A stretch of DNA of 11,782 nucleotides, taken from NCBI RefSeq assembly GCF_900128885.1, contig NZ_FQTU01000025.1, forward strand, positions 1 through 11,782. The letters are read 5' to 3'. The notes below the pieces were generated by a model, which was given only the letters and a program-made list of their open reading frames with translations, was not told the origin of the DNA and did not search any database. Numbering within the stretch: the first letter of the stretch is position 1; every line of letters begins with the position of its first letter. Below, piece after piece: positions 1-6,455 of the stretch. The translations under genes and the position numbers were made by a program. The stretch is from Alkalibacter saccharofermentans DSM 14828. GTDB taxonomy: Bacteria; Bacillota; Clostridia; Eubacteriales; Alkalibacteraceae.

Positions 1-185
1 GGGCTTCGCCCAATAGCTTCCTCGCAGCTAAGCGCATTCTAAGTAAACTTACATACGCTTACTGCTCGATTGCTGCTGTTTCTCAGTTTTCTTAAAATCA
101 AATTATTTTTTTCGAAATTTATTTAACATTATATGCAGGTGTGTTACAATTAATCTGTTTTAGTGGCTAGTTTTACAAGCTGTAT
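1..185. other. Non-coding leader region upstream of mreB, with a GGGC-stem hairpin at its left edge
   Basis: No convincing gene is visible here. The first 11 bases form a perfect small hairpin (GGGC, loop TTC, GCCC). It is the exact reverse complement of the GGGC-GAA-GCCC hairpin at 5043-5053, so the left edge may be the tail of one of the intergenic repeat elements described below. The next 50 bases hold further short inverted motifs, such as TAAG-TAAA-CTTA near 40-51, but none is followed by a T run that would make a good terminator. From about 95 onward the DNA becomes strongly AT-rich and leads into the mreB promoter. Confidence 0.5.
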
Positions 186-220
186 ATATCATTAGAAGTT
201 TTTTATGATATAATTATAAT
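186..220 (+). promoter_or_regulatory. Probable extended -10 promoter for mreB
   Basis: TGA followed by TATAAT (206-214) is a consensus extended -10 element of a housekeeping sigma-A type promoter. A second TATAAT lies directly after it at 215-220. The -35 region is weak: with a 17-bp spacer the hexamer at 186-191 is ATATCA, which matches TTGACA at only three positions. That is compatible with an extended -10 promoter but lowers certainty. Transcription would start near 221, giving a leader of about 43 bases before the mreB start. The gene has a GGGAGTG ribosome site at 246-252. Confidence 0.5.
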
Positions 221-263
221 TTAGTAACAGTCGAACACAGTAGATGGGAGTGAATAGTTAACA

Positions 264-1283
264 ATGGCACCTTTAAGAAAAGATATAGGAATCGATCTAG
301 GAACGGCAAACGTACTTGTTTACGTAAAAGGAAAAGGTATCGTGCTGCAAGAGCCTTCAGTGGTGGCAATCGATACTAATACAAACGAAATAAAGGCGAT
401 TGGCGCCGACGCAAGAGCGATGCTTGGAAGAACACCTGGAAACATACAGGCAATAAGGCCCCTTAGAGACGGAGTCATCTCCGACTTTAAAATCACAGAA
501 AGAATGCTTAAGTACTTTATCGCAAAAGTATGCGGAAATAAAAGATTCTTAAGACCAAGAGTCGTAGTAGGAATCCCAAGTGGAGCGACTGAGGTGGAAA
601 AAAGAGCAGTGGAACAAGCCGTTTTGTCAGCAGGAGGAACAAACCCTGTCATAGTTGAAGAGCCTGTAGCGGCTGCAATTGGAGCGGGGATTGATATAAC
701 ACAGCCTACCGGCAACATGGTGGTAGACATAGGCGGAGGAACTACGGATGTAGCGGTACTTTCCTTGGGAGGAATAGTAGAGAGCATATCCATAAAAATC
801 GCCGGAGATAGATTTGATGAATCAATAGTAAGATATATGCGAAAAAGCCACAACGTTTTGATAGGCGAGCGTACGGCGGAAGATCTTAAAATCAACATAG
901 GCTCAGCTTACCCTGCTGAGGAAGAGACGACTATGGACATAAGGGGGCGAGATCTTCTTTCAGGCTTGCCAAAGACCATCACCGTCACTTCTGAAGAGAT
1001 CAGGATAGCTTTGAGCGACAATATAGGCGCAGTAATCAATGCAATCCATGGCGTACTGGAAAGAACGCCTCCTGAGCTTGCAGCGGATATAAGCGATACA
1101 GGAATTTACCTTGCCGGAGGAGGGGCTCTTTTAAAAGGCCTTGACATCTTGATCTCCGACAGAATGGGCGTGCCTGTAAACATCGTAGAAAATGCAGAAT
1201 CCTCTGTTGCTTTTGGAACAGGCAAGATTCTTGACAACGTACATATCCTTGGAAGCGGCACCGGTAAAAAATCTTACGACTAA
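264..1283 (+). CDS. mreB: Rod-shape-determining actin homologue MreB, closest in style to Mbl
   Basis: This is a 339-residue bacterial actin, the usual length for MreB/Mbl. It forms membrane-bound ATP-dependent filaments that direct lateral peptidoglycan and teichoic acid synthesis. Visible motifs are phosphate-1 DLGTAN (residues 11-16), EEPVAAAIGAG (132-142), phosphate-2 DIGGGTTD (155-162), GERTAEDLK (201-209) and the adenosine motif LAGGGALLKGL (283-293). The N-terminal wording (IGIDLGTANVLVYVKGKGIVL) and the absence of mreC/mreD downstream resemble Bacillus Mbl more than the mreBCD-operon MreB, but assigning the paralogue needs a tree. The ATG at 264 has GGGAG at 246-250, a rather long spacing. 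The gene is followed at once by a terminator, so it is probably mostly monocistronic despite its wall-polymer neighbours. Confidence 0.95.
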   Translation: MAPLRKDIGIDLGTANVLVYVKGKGIVLQEPSVVAIDTNTNEIKAIGADARAMLGRTPGNIQAIRPLRDGVISDFKITERMLKYFIAKVCGNKRFLRPRVVVGIPSGATEVEKRAVEQAVLSAGGTNPVIVEEPVAAAIGAGIDITQPTGNMVVDIGGGTTDVAVLSLGGIVESISIKIAGDRFDESIVRYMRKSHNVLIGERTAEDLKINIGSAYPAEEETTMDIRGRDLLSGLPKTITVTSEEIRIALSDNIGAVINAIHGVLERTPPELAADISDTGIYLAGGGALLKGLDILISDRMGVPVNIVENAESSVAFGTGKILDNVHILGSGTGKKSYD

Positions 1284-1306
1284 ACACGGAAAAAATCCGT
1301 GTTTTT
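1282..1306 (+). terminator. Intrinsic terminator overlapping the mreB stop codon
   Basis: A perfect 9-bp stem (AAACACGGA at 1282-1290 with TCCGTGTTT at 1296-1304) encloses a loop of five A. It is followed by TT, then CCTTATT. The 5' arm uses the last two bases of the TAA stop codon, so ribosomes finishing mreB would cover it. The T tract is short, so termination may be partial. No clear promoter lies in the 26 bases between this hairpin and the next gene. Confidence 0.75.
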
Positions 1307-1332
1307 CCTTATTAAAATGATAGGATGCTAAA

Positions 1333-2757
1333 ATGAACATAAACAAAAAGCCAAAACTAAAAATTAAAAATAAGAAGAGATTCTTTCTCGTCACAGGTAT
1401 TATCGCGACTGTGTTGATTCTTACTGCCGTGGCGGTCAAGTTTTATTATGATATAAACAGGCCGGAAAACGTATTTAAAAACAGTGAAGAGCTTAGTGAA
1501 AAAGACGCATACGCTCAGTTTGACGGCAAAAAGATAAACATACTCTTTTACGGACTTGATAAAAATGAATACAGAGATACAGTGGCAGGCTACCAGCAGT
1601 ACAGGGCAGATACGATAATGGTCGCGACCATCGATCTCGAAACAAAGAGCATAGAAATCTTATCCGTTCCCAGAGACACTTACGTGGATATCTACAACAT
1701 AAATAACATGGACAAGATAAATGCAAGCTTCGCCCACGGGCAGCAAAGATCTTCCGATTACCGGGGTGACGAGATAAAGGCAGGTACGGATTATCTTAAA
1801 AGAACGGTAAGCGAGCTCCTTGGAGGCATTCCTATACATTTCTACATTGGGATAACCGATATGGACGTGGTAAACGACATTGTAGATGAAATAGGCGGGG
1901 TGGAGATCGACGTGCTTCATACCCTGTATGCAGACAAGGGCAAGGACAGGTCTAAAGTAAGGATAGAGGAGGGACTTCAGGTCCTCAACGGAAAAGATCT
2001 GCAGTATTATGCCAGGTACCGAGCCTACCCGGAAGGTGACATCGAAAGGGTAGCAAGCCAGCAGCATATAATAAAAGCAGTGTTTGATAACATGAAAAAG
2101 ACGAACAGCTTGCTGAAAATGCCCAGGATTTATGAGATGGTATCTGAAAAGCTGGCAACGGATCTTAGCTTTAAGCAGATATCAGCACTTGCTTTGATAG
2201 CCATGGGCATAGACAGACAAGACCTTAACACTCACACCTTCCCGGGATATTTTGGAACATTAAACAGGGTATCCTACTGGGTGGTCAATGAAAGGGAAAG
2301 AGTGGATATCATTAAAGAGCTATACGGTATAGATGCAGAACTGAGAGAGCAGCAGGCAACAAGCGACAGGCTTATAAGCTTATCAGCATCAGTAGGTAAA
2401 AGAAGCCTGAAGGTTGGTGGGACTACTTCGGTGAACATCACTGGAAGGACTGCTGACGGACAGACAAAGACTTTTAGCGTAAGAAGCACCTCATATAGCA
2501 TATCGAATGACGCTGTACTTCAGCTAAATGCTGATGGAACTATAGTAGCAAAAGGCAGCGGCGATGCCACAATAACCTTCAAGGTGCAAGGGGTGTCAAC
2601 AAGCGTAAGCCTAAGCGTCGCTAAGACTAAAGTAGAAGAACCGCCGGTAGAGCAGCCCCCAGTGGATGAACCTGTGAATGAAGAGCCTGTTGAAGAGAAA
2701 CCATCTGAAGAACCGGTGGAAGAAGAGCCGGTTGCCGACGAGTCAGAAAATCAGTAA
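1333..2757 (+). CDS. LytR-CpsA-Psr (LCP) family wall-polymer ligase with C-terminal Ig-like domain and Pro/Glu tail
   Basis: This 474-residue membrane-anchored protein probably transfers teichoic acid or a similar polymer from its undecaprenyl carrier to peptidoglycan, outside the membrane. After a Lys-rich cytoplasmic start comes one membrane segment (about residues 17-37). The LCP domain follows (about 67-255), with the expected conserved residues: LFYGLD (71-76), R91 and D93 in RADT, SVPRDT (111-116), DKINASF (127-133) and the R228/R230/D236/R239/Q243-Q244 cluster. Residues about 347-430 read like a bacterial Ig-like (Big_2) beta domain, including SVNIT and the LNADGTIVAKGSGDATIT stretch. 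The last 44 residues are a repetitive Pro/Glu/Val tail (EEP, EKP and VDEP units). The tail is low-complexity and acidic, perhaps a wall-spanning spacer. AGGA at 1322-1325 supports the ATG. It is the first of two adjacent LCP paralogues. Confidence 0.92.
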   Translation: MNINKKPKLKIKNKKRFFLVTGIIATVLILTAVAVKFYYDINRPENVFKNSEELSEKDAYAQFDGKKINILFYGLDKNEYRDTVAGYQQYRADTIMVATIDLETKSIEILSVPRDTYVDIYNINNMDKINASFAHGQQRSSDYRGDEIKAGTDYLKRTVSELLGGIPIHFYIGITDMDVVNDIVDEIGGVEIDVLHTLYADKGKDRSKVRIEEGLQVLNGKDLQYYARYRAYPEGDIERVASQQHIIKAVFDNMKKTNSLLKMPRIYEMVSEKLATDLSFKQISALALIAMGIDRQDLNTHTFPGYFGTLNRVSYWVVNERERVDIIKELYGIDAELREQQATSDRLISLSASVGKRSLKVGGTTSVNITGRTADGQTKTFSVRSTSYSISNDAVLQLNADGTIVAKGSGDATITFKVQGVSTSVSLSVAKTKVEEPPVEQPPVDEPVNEEPVEEKPSEEPVEEEPVADESENQ

Positions 2758-2765
2758 GGGGAAAA

Positions 2766-2810
2766 GCGGAAAGTTGGAAAGTTGGAAAGTAGAAAGCGGA
2801 AAGTTGGAAA
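2766..2810 (+). repeat. Tandem 8-bp repeat array, GTTGGAAA type (copy 1)
   Basis: Starting eight bases after the LCP stop codon are six units: GCGGAAA, GTTGGAAA, GTTGGAAA, GTAGAAA, GCGGAAA, GTTGGAAA. Two are degenerate 7-bp GCGGAAA forms and one is a 7-bp GTAGAAA form. The same array type opens the other two large intergenic elements of this window (4910-4956 and 11519-11550), always on the strand of the genes. A TTG inside it can be read in frame with the next gene, but I do not consider that a start. Confidence 0.9.
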
Positions 2811-2819
2811 GGGACCAAT

Positions 2820-2890
2820 ACGATTGTTTGACAATCGTTTCCCGATTGCCCAACGACCGTTTAACATGTATTTCCCGCCTCACCGACCCA
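2820..2890 (+). repeat. Hairpin plus TTTCCCG-box repeat element (copy 1)
   Basis: An 8-bp perfect hairpin (ACGATTGT at 2820-2827, loop TTG, ACAATCGT at 2831-2838) runs straight into TTTCCCG (2838-2844). A second unit contains a small inverted repeat (AACG-AC-CGTT, 2852-2861), then TAACATGTA and again TTTCCCG (2871-2877). Next comes CACCGACCCACC, ending just before the ribosome site of the following gene. The stretch 2852-2877 matches 5081-5106 at 25 of 26 positions. No T run follows the hairpins, so they are not simple terminators. In RNA they would sit between two LCP genes, about 24 bases upstream of the next start. Confidence 0.8.
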
Positions 2891-2913
2891 CCGAACACGC
2901 CAAAGGAGGAGCT

Positions 2914-3918
2914 ATGAAAAATAAAAAACTCATAATTTCAATCCTAGTAGCGATATTGGTTATCTCAACAGCTTGGGGAATCAATAAGTACCGGGACCTT
3001 CGGGACGCACAAAGGATTTTTCTTAAGCAGCAGGAAATCCAAAGAAAAATCGCTGAAGAAAAGCTGGAAGCCAGAGAGGATCTTAAGACGGTTTACCAGG
3101 AAGACAGGATAAACATCCTGCTGCTGGGATTTGATAAAAACGAATCGCGACTGGACAGATACCGGCTTTTCCGTCCTGATGGGATCGTTTTGGTCTCTAT
3201 AGACCTCTCAACTGACTCTGTGGACATGATATCATTTCCCAGGGATGCTTTGGTGTGGATAGCCCACCGGCCGGGAATGGATAAAATCAATTCTGCATTT
3301 TATTATGGACACGATCTTGGAGGAGGAGAGACCCCCGAGGAAAAGATGAAGCTGGGATATTCTTACTGCGTGGATACGGTTAGCGAATTTTTAGGAAACA
3401 TCTACATCAACAATTACGTAGCCATCGACATGGATGGTTTCAGAGAGCTTATAGATGACATCGGCGGCGTAGAGATCTACGTGGAAGAGGACATGTATGA
3501 CCAAACCCGAGGAGGAGCCCTGTTTGCAGAAAAAGGCCTTCAAACACTAAACGGTTACCAGTACCTCGCATACGTAAGGGACAGGGGAACAGACAGCACC
3601 AAGGACAAGGACAGGGTGGCCAGAACCCAGGAATCATTTGAAATTGTCTTCAACCAGCTTAAAGAGCAGAATATGATAAGGCTCATGCCCCAACTGATAA
3701 ACAACTACAGAAAAAACATCGACACAAATCTCAGCTTAAGCGAGATGGCTGCCCTTGGGATTTATGCCCAAAAGATAGAGCTAGGCAAGATGGGCAGGTA
3801 CGTCGTAGAAGGGGAGTACGAGTACAGAGACAACAATATATACTATATACCAAACGAGGAGGCTAGGATAGACCTTGTAAAAGAGGTCTATGGCATAGAC
3901 TTCCTTCCGGAAAGATAA
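2914..3918 (+). CDS. Second LytR-CpsA-Psr (LCP) family wall-polymer ligase
   Basis: This 334-residue LCP protein is a paralogue of the preceding gene without its Ig-like domain and tail. Order: a short Lys-rich start, a membrane segment (about residues 6-22), a charged, probably helical linker (about 28-60), then the LCP domain (about 66-255). Conserved features are LLGFDKN (70-76), R87 and D89 in RPDG, SFPRD (107-111), DKINSAF (123-129) and the basic/acidic cluster R222, R224, D233, R234, R237. The reading frame is open back to 2782 through repeat DNA, but the ATG at 2914 is preferred. It has AAGGAGG at 2903-2909, although only four bases away, and begins a typical membrane anchor. Two LCP enzymes side by side suggest shared or split ligation of wall polymers. 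galU follows 41 bases later, probably in the same transcript. Confidence 0.92.
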   Translation: MKNKKLIISILVAILVISTAWGINKYRDLRDAQRIFLKQQEIQRKIAEEKLEAREDLKTVYQEDRINILLLGFDKNESRLDRYRLFRPDGIVLVSIDLSTDSVDMISFPRDALVWIAHRPGMDKINSAFYYGHDLGGGETPEEKMKLGYSYCVDTVSEFLGNIYINNYVAIDMDGFRELIDDIGGVEIYVEEDMYDQTRGGALFAEKGLQTLNGYQYLAYVRDRGTDSTKDKDRVARTQESFEIVFNQLKEQNMIRLMPQLINNYRKNIDTNLSLSEMAALGIYAQKIELGKMGRYVVEGEYEYRDNNIYYIPNEEARIDLVKEVYGIDFLPER

Positions 3919-3959
3919 AATAATAAACGCATGGTTATCCGTGCCAAGGAGGATGCTTC

Positions 3960-4826
3960 ATGAAAGTAAGAAAAGCGATAATACCGGCTGCAGGATTGGG
4001 AACAAGATTTTTGCCTGCCACCAAGGCAATGCCCAAGGAGATGCTTCCAATAGTAGATAAGCCGACTATCCAGTACATTATTGAAGAAGCAATAGAATCA
4101 GGAATCGAAGAGATACTTATAATAACAGGCAGAAGCAAAAGAGCCATAGAAGACCATTTTGACAAATCCGTAGAGCTTGAACTTGAGCTTAAAGAAAAAA
4201 ACAAGGATGAGCTCTTAAAATTGGTTCAGGATATTTCCGAGATGGTAAACATAAATTATGTCAGGCAAAAAGAAGCTAAAGGTCTGGGACACGCTGTTTT
4301 GTGTGCAAAAACCTTCGTAGGCAATGAGCCTTTTGCAGTCTTGCTTGGGGACGATATTGTGTACACTGAAGATAAGCCTGCCCTTAAGCAGCTAATAGAA
4401 GTGTATGATAAGAAAAAAGCATCAGTTCTAGGCGTGCAAAGCGTGAAACATGAAGATGTAAGCAAATATGGAATAGTATCAGGTGAAAAAATCGGGGACA
4501 GGCTATTTACCGTGGACGACCTGGTGGAAAAGCCTGCACCTGAAGACGCCCCAACTAATGTAGCTATTCTTGGAAGATATATTATAACTCCTGAGATATT
4601 TAGTATATTGGAGCACACGGGAAAAGGCGCCGGTGGCGAGATTCAGCTTACCGACGCACTTAAGGAACTTGCCGGACAGGAAGCTATGTTCGCATATGAC
4701 TTTGAAGGCAAGAGATACGACGTAGGAAACAAGCAGGGGTTCTTGGAAGCGACTGTGGAATTTGCCCTTAGAAGAGACGACCTGAAAGATGAGTTTGCAG
4801 AATATCTTAGGGGATTGAAGATATAG
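3960..4826 (+). CDS. galU: UTP--glucose-1-phosphate uridylyltransferase GalU
   Basis: This 288-residue cytoplasmic enzyme makes UDP-glucose and pyrophosphate from UTP and glucose-1-phosphate. It shows the nucleotidyltransferase signature AAGLGTRFLPATK (residues 10-22) followed by MPKEMLPIVDKP (24-35), the nucleotide/metal site LLGDD (128-132), VEKP (189-192), GGEIQLTDA (225-233) and KRYDVGNK (251-258). Length and motifs are those of the Gram-positive GtaB/GalU group. AAGGAGG (3946-3952) lies seven bases before the ATG. Between LCP genes and tagO it probably supplies UDP-glucose for glucosylating a teichoic acid or for a glycolipid anchor. Which of these cannot be decided here. Confidence 0.96.
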   Translation: MKVRKAIIPAAGLGTRFLPATKAMPKEMLPIVDKPTIQYIIEEAIESGIEEILIITGRSKRAIEDHFDKSVELELELKEKNKDELLKLVQDISEMVNINYVRQKEAKGLGHAVLCAKTFVGNEPFAVLLGDDIVYTEDKPALKQLIEVYDKKKASVLGVQSVKHEDVSKYGIVSGEKIGDRLFTVDDLVEKPAPEDAPTNVAILGRYIITPEIFSILEHTGKGAGGEIQLTDALKELAGQEAMFAYDFEGKRYDVGNKQGFLEATVEFALRRDDLKDEFAEYLRGLKI

Positions 4827-4902
4827 CTAAGGGTTCGCTAAAGCTCACGAAAATGGCGCAACGCGGGTGTTTCAAGTAATAAGTTCTAAGATATAAGTAA
4901 AA
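4827..4902 (+). repeat. Degenerate intergenic repeat segment after galU
   Basis: The segment just after the galU stop resembles part of the DNA at 11649-11735. Both contain GGTTCGC followed closely by GCTCACG (4832-4849 and 11652-11668), then ATGGC, and further on GCGCAACGCG (4856-4865 and 11720-11729). The galU-side version is shorter, as if it were a deleted copy. From 4866 to 4902 there is only AT-rich filler. No gene and no good terminator are seen, so galU and tagO may be co-transcribed. Confidence 0.55.
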
Positions 4903-4909
4903 GCAGGAA

Positions 4910-4956
4910 GTTGGAAAGTGGTTAGTTGGAAAGTTGGAAAGTTGGAAAGTTGGAAA
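4910..4956 (+). repeat. Tandem 8-bp repeat array, GTTGGAAA type (copy 2)
   Basis: One GTTGGAAA unit (4910-4917), a 7-bp interruption (GTGGTTA), then four perfect head-to-tail GTTGGAAA units at 4925-4956. The last unit is also the start of the 92-bp repeat block that recurs near the right end of the window. The degree of perfection suggests recent slippage and likely length variation between strains. Confidence 0.92.
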
Positions 4957-5040
4957 GGAAAAACCTTTTAATTACTTAAATCTTACAACTTTTTTACGAG
5001 ACGGAGTCTCATTTCTCGACTGCATAGCAGTCATTTCCCG
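4949..5040 (+). repeat. 92-bp dispersed direct repeat, copy A
   Basis: This block matches 11543-11634 at 89 of 92 positions (differences at 4981, 5016 and 5023), in the same orientation. It consists of one GTTGGAAA unit; a weak hairpin AAAGG-AAAAA-CCTTT (4954-4968) running into TTAATT; AT-rich DNA ending in a T6 run; a hairpin GAGAC-GGA-GTCTC (4998-5010); the box ATTTCTCG; a hairpin GACTGC-ATA-GCAGTC (5018-5032); and the box ATTTCCCG (5033-5040). The AAAGG/CCTTT stem with its T-rich tail could act as a weak terminator for galU, but the stem is only five or six base pairs. Confidence 0.93.
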
Positions 5041-5042
5041 TA

Positions 5043-5115
5043 GGGCGAAGCCCTGCGTCCCACAGTCGCTTCAGCGACTAAACGACCGTTTAACATGTAT
5101 TCCCCGACCCACCAC
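5043..5115 (+). repeat. String of short hairpins upstream of tagO
   Basis: Directly after the 92-bp block come three more small inverted repeats: GGGC-GAA-GCCC (5043-5053), AGTCGC-TTCA-GCGACT (5064-5079) and AAACG-AC-CGTTT (5080-5091). Then comes AACATGTATTCCCCG (5092-5106), matching the unit at 2863-2877 with one change, and CGACCCACC. The order (tandem array, hairpins, AACATGTATT-CCCG, CGACCCACC, ribosome site) is the same as upstream of the second LCP gene. Remaining bases to 5141 show nothing else recognisable. Confidence 0.8.
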
Positions 5116-5158
5116 CTATTACACTCTGCCGTATGGCCGCCAAAGGAAGGACAATAAT

Positions 5159-6226
5159 ATGAATCATCCTATAGTGATATACCTGACGTGTCTAGGCATT
5201 GCCGTAGCCCTTACCCCAATCGTATCTAAGCTCGCACTGGCTATAGGGGCTGTAGACAAGCCCAACACGAGAAAAGTTCATACTAAGCTGATGCCTACCT
5301 TGGGTGGATTGGCCATATTCGGTGCATTTTACATCGGTCACCTTCTGTTTGAATATCCCCACTTTCAGTTCAACGGAATATTCATAGGAAGCCTGATCAT
5401 TGTTGCTACGGGAATAATAGACGACAAATACGAGCTAAGTCCCAAAGCGAAGATTTTAGCCCAAATTGCTGCAGCTACCGTAGTCATATTCTCTAGTCAG
5501 CTTTACTTTAGATCAATCGATCTTCCCATCATAGGGGAGATAAGGCCGGGTTATTTCGGTTACGTACTGACTTATATCTGGATAATAGGCATAACGAATG
5601 CCATCAATCTTATAGACGGCTTGGACGGCCTGGCATCGGGAGTGGCGTCGATAACTTTCCTTACGATGTTCGTTCTGGCTACCAACATGAACGACTATTT
5701 CGTAATGACATATGCGCTTATACTTGCGGGCAGCAGCACAGGATTTCTCGTCTATAATTTTCACCCTGCGAAGATTTTCATGGGGGATACGGGAGCCATG
5801 TTCTTAGGGTACATAATATCGGTATTAGCATTAATGGGCTTTAAGAATGCCATGTTCATATCATTTGTGGTGCCCATACTCATACTGGGAGTGCCGGTTT
5901 TTGACACGATGTTTGCCATAATAAGAAGGAAGCTCAGAGGACAGTCTTTTGCCCAAGCGGACAAAGAGCATCTTCATCACCTCTTGATGAGCAGCAACGC
6001 GTCTCAGACAAAAACTGTGCTGATAATATATATGATCAGCGCCCTGTTCAGCGCCGTAGCGATAATATATAGCCTGGTTTCACCAAATGTCGGTTTAATA
6101 ATACTTGTTTTGGTTTATATTTTTATTGAAGTGGTAGCAGGGAAGATGGGGCTTTTGGACAAGTATTTTTTCCCTTTTTCCAAAGTCGTAAAGAAGTTAA
6201 ACAATACAAGCAAGAGCAAAGACTAA
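5159..6226 (+). CDS. tagO: Undecaprenyl-phosphate GlcNAc-1-phosphate transferase TagO (WecA/MraY family)
   Basis: This 355-residue polytopic membrane enzyme transfers GlcNAc-1-phosphate from UDP-GlcNAc to undecaprenyl phosphate, the first committed step of wall teichoic acid and related polymers. Family signatures are DDKYELSPKAK (residues 88-98, with the Asp pair that binds metal and lipid phosphate), NAINLIDGLDGLASG (147-161), FMGDTGAMFLG (207-217), the VPVFDT segment (245-250) and HLHHLLM (271-277). About ten or eleven hydrophobic segments are visible. The frame is open upstream to 4934 through repeat DNA, but the ATG at 5159 has AAAGGAAGG at 5142-5150, eight bases away, and begins a normal first membrane helix. 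Its place among LCP and CDP-glycerol genes favours TagO over a WecA of another pathway. Confidence 0.94.
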   Translation: MNHPIVIYLTCLGIAVALTPIVSKLALAIGAVDKPNTRKVHTKLMPTLGGLAIFGAFYIGHLLFEYPHFQFNGIFIGSLIIVATGIIDDKYELSPKAKILAQIAAATVVIFSSQLYFRSIDLPIIGEIRPGYFGYVLTYIWIIGITNAINLIDGLDGLASGVASITFLTMFVLATNMNDYFVMTYALILAGSSTGFLVYNFHPAKIFMGDTGAMFLGYIISVLALMGFKNAMFISFVVPILILGVPVFDTMFAIIRRKLRGQSFAQADKEHLHHLLMSSNASQTKTVLIIYMISALFSAVAIIYSLVSPNVGLIILVLVYIFIEVVAGKMGLLDKYFFPFSKVVKKLNNTSKSKD

Positions 6227-6249
6227 AAAATGATGAAAGGAATGAACAC

Positions 6250-6339
6250 ATGAAGCACAACACAAAGAGGATAATTACTGCAGCGATAGCACTCATGATA
6301 GTATTTACCCTAGTCCTAACGCCTCTGCTGGCTATTTAA
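6250..6339 (+). CDS. Possible 29-residue single-span membrane peptide
   Basis: A short open frame starts 23 bases after tagO with AAAGGA (6236-6241) eight bases before its ATG. The product begins with a basic head (MKHNTKR) followed by about 20 hydrophobic residues ending LTPLLAI and a TAA stop. It looks like a signal peptide or small membrane-spanning protein with nothing after the hydrophobic core. It may be a true small membrane protein made with TagO, a regulatory leader peptide, or the remnant of an exported protein's signal sequence. No continuation of an exported protein is evident in the other frames downstream. I do not recognise a family. Confidence 0.5.
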   Translation: MKHNTKRIITAAIALMIVFTLVLTPLLAI

Positions 6340-6358
6340 GGCGGGGTGTATGGTTCTG

Positions 6359-6387
6359 TGGACAACTAACATGGGTGATGGTATAAT
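6359..6387 (+). promoter_or_regulatory. Strong sigma-A type promoter for tagD
   Basis: TGGACA (6359-6364, five of six matches to TTGACA), a 17-bp spacer, and TATAAT (6382-6387) preceded by TGG, making an extended -10. This is the best promoter in the window. Transcription would begin near 6394, leaving a leader of about 62 bases before tagD. It separates tagD from the tagO transcript unit. Confidence 0.85.
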
Positions 6388-6455
6388 ATTTAACAGGCGC
6401 TTAACAAACAAGCCCTAGAAAATAACAAATAAGAACTTGGAGTATAGGTGATAAA

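Noticed and set aside
1231..1236. TTGACA resembling a -35 box for the LCP operon
   Set aside because: No -10-like hexamer lies 16-18 bp downstream, and the sequence is explained by mreB codons (Leu-Asp-Asn).
1131..2067. Several open frames on the minus strand under mreB and the LCP genes
   Set aside because: They are antisense shadows of strongly conserved proteins and show no recognisable motif or ribosome site.
2782..2913. In-frame extension of the second LCP gene back to a TTG in the tandem repeat
   Set aside because: It runs through repeat DNA, would put about 44 unrelated residues before a good membrane anchor, and ignores the AAGGAGG site before the ATG at 2914.
2678..2917. Possible 79-residue ORF overlapping the end of the first LCP gene and the repeat element
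   Set aside because: It is in another frame of the LCP tail and of repeat DNA, has no ribosome site, and has a composition typical of translated repeats.
4925..5091. CRISPR-like array of repeats with spacers
   Set aside because: The 8-bp units are head to tail without spacers and the hairpins differ in sequence. There is no constant 23-40 bp repeat with unique spacers and no cas gene.
4934..5158. In-frame 75-codon extension of tagO through the hairpin region
   Set aside because: The shared repeat module lies in the gene's frame here but in a different frame upstream of the second LCP gene, so the protein reading is not conserved. The ATG at 5159 has a proper ribosome site.
6394..6455. Riboswitch in the tagD leader
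   Set aside because: The leader is only about 62 bases, with no convincing multi-stem fold or known riboswitch core visible by eye.
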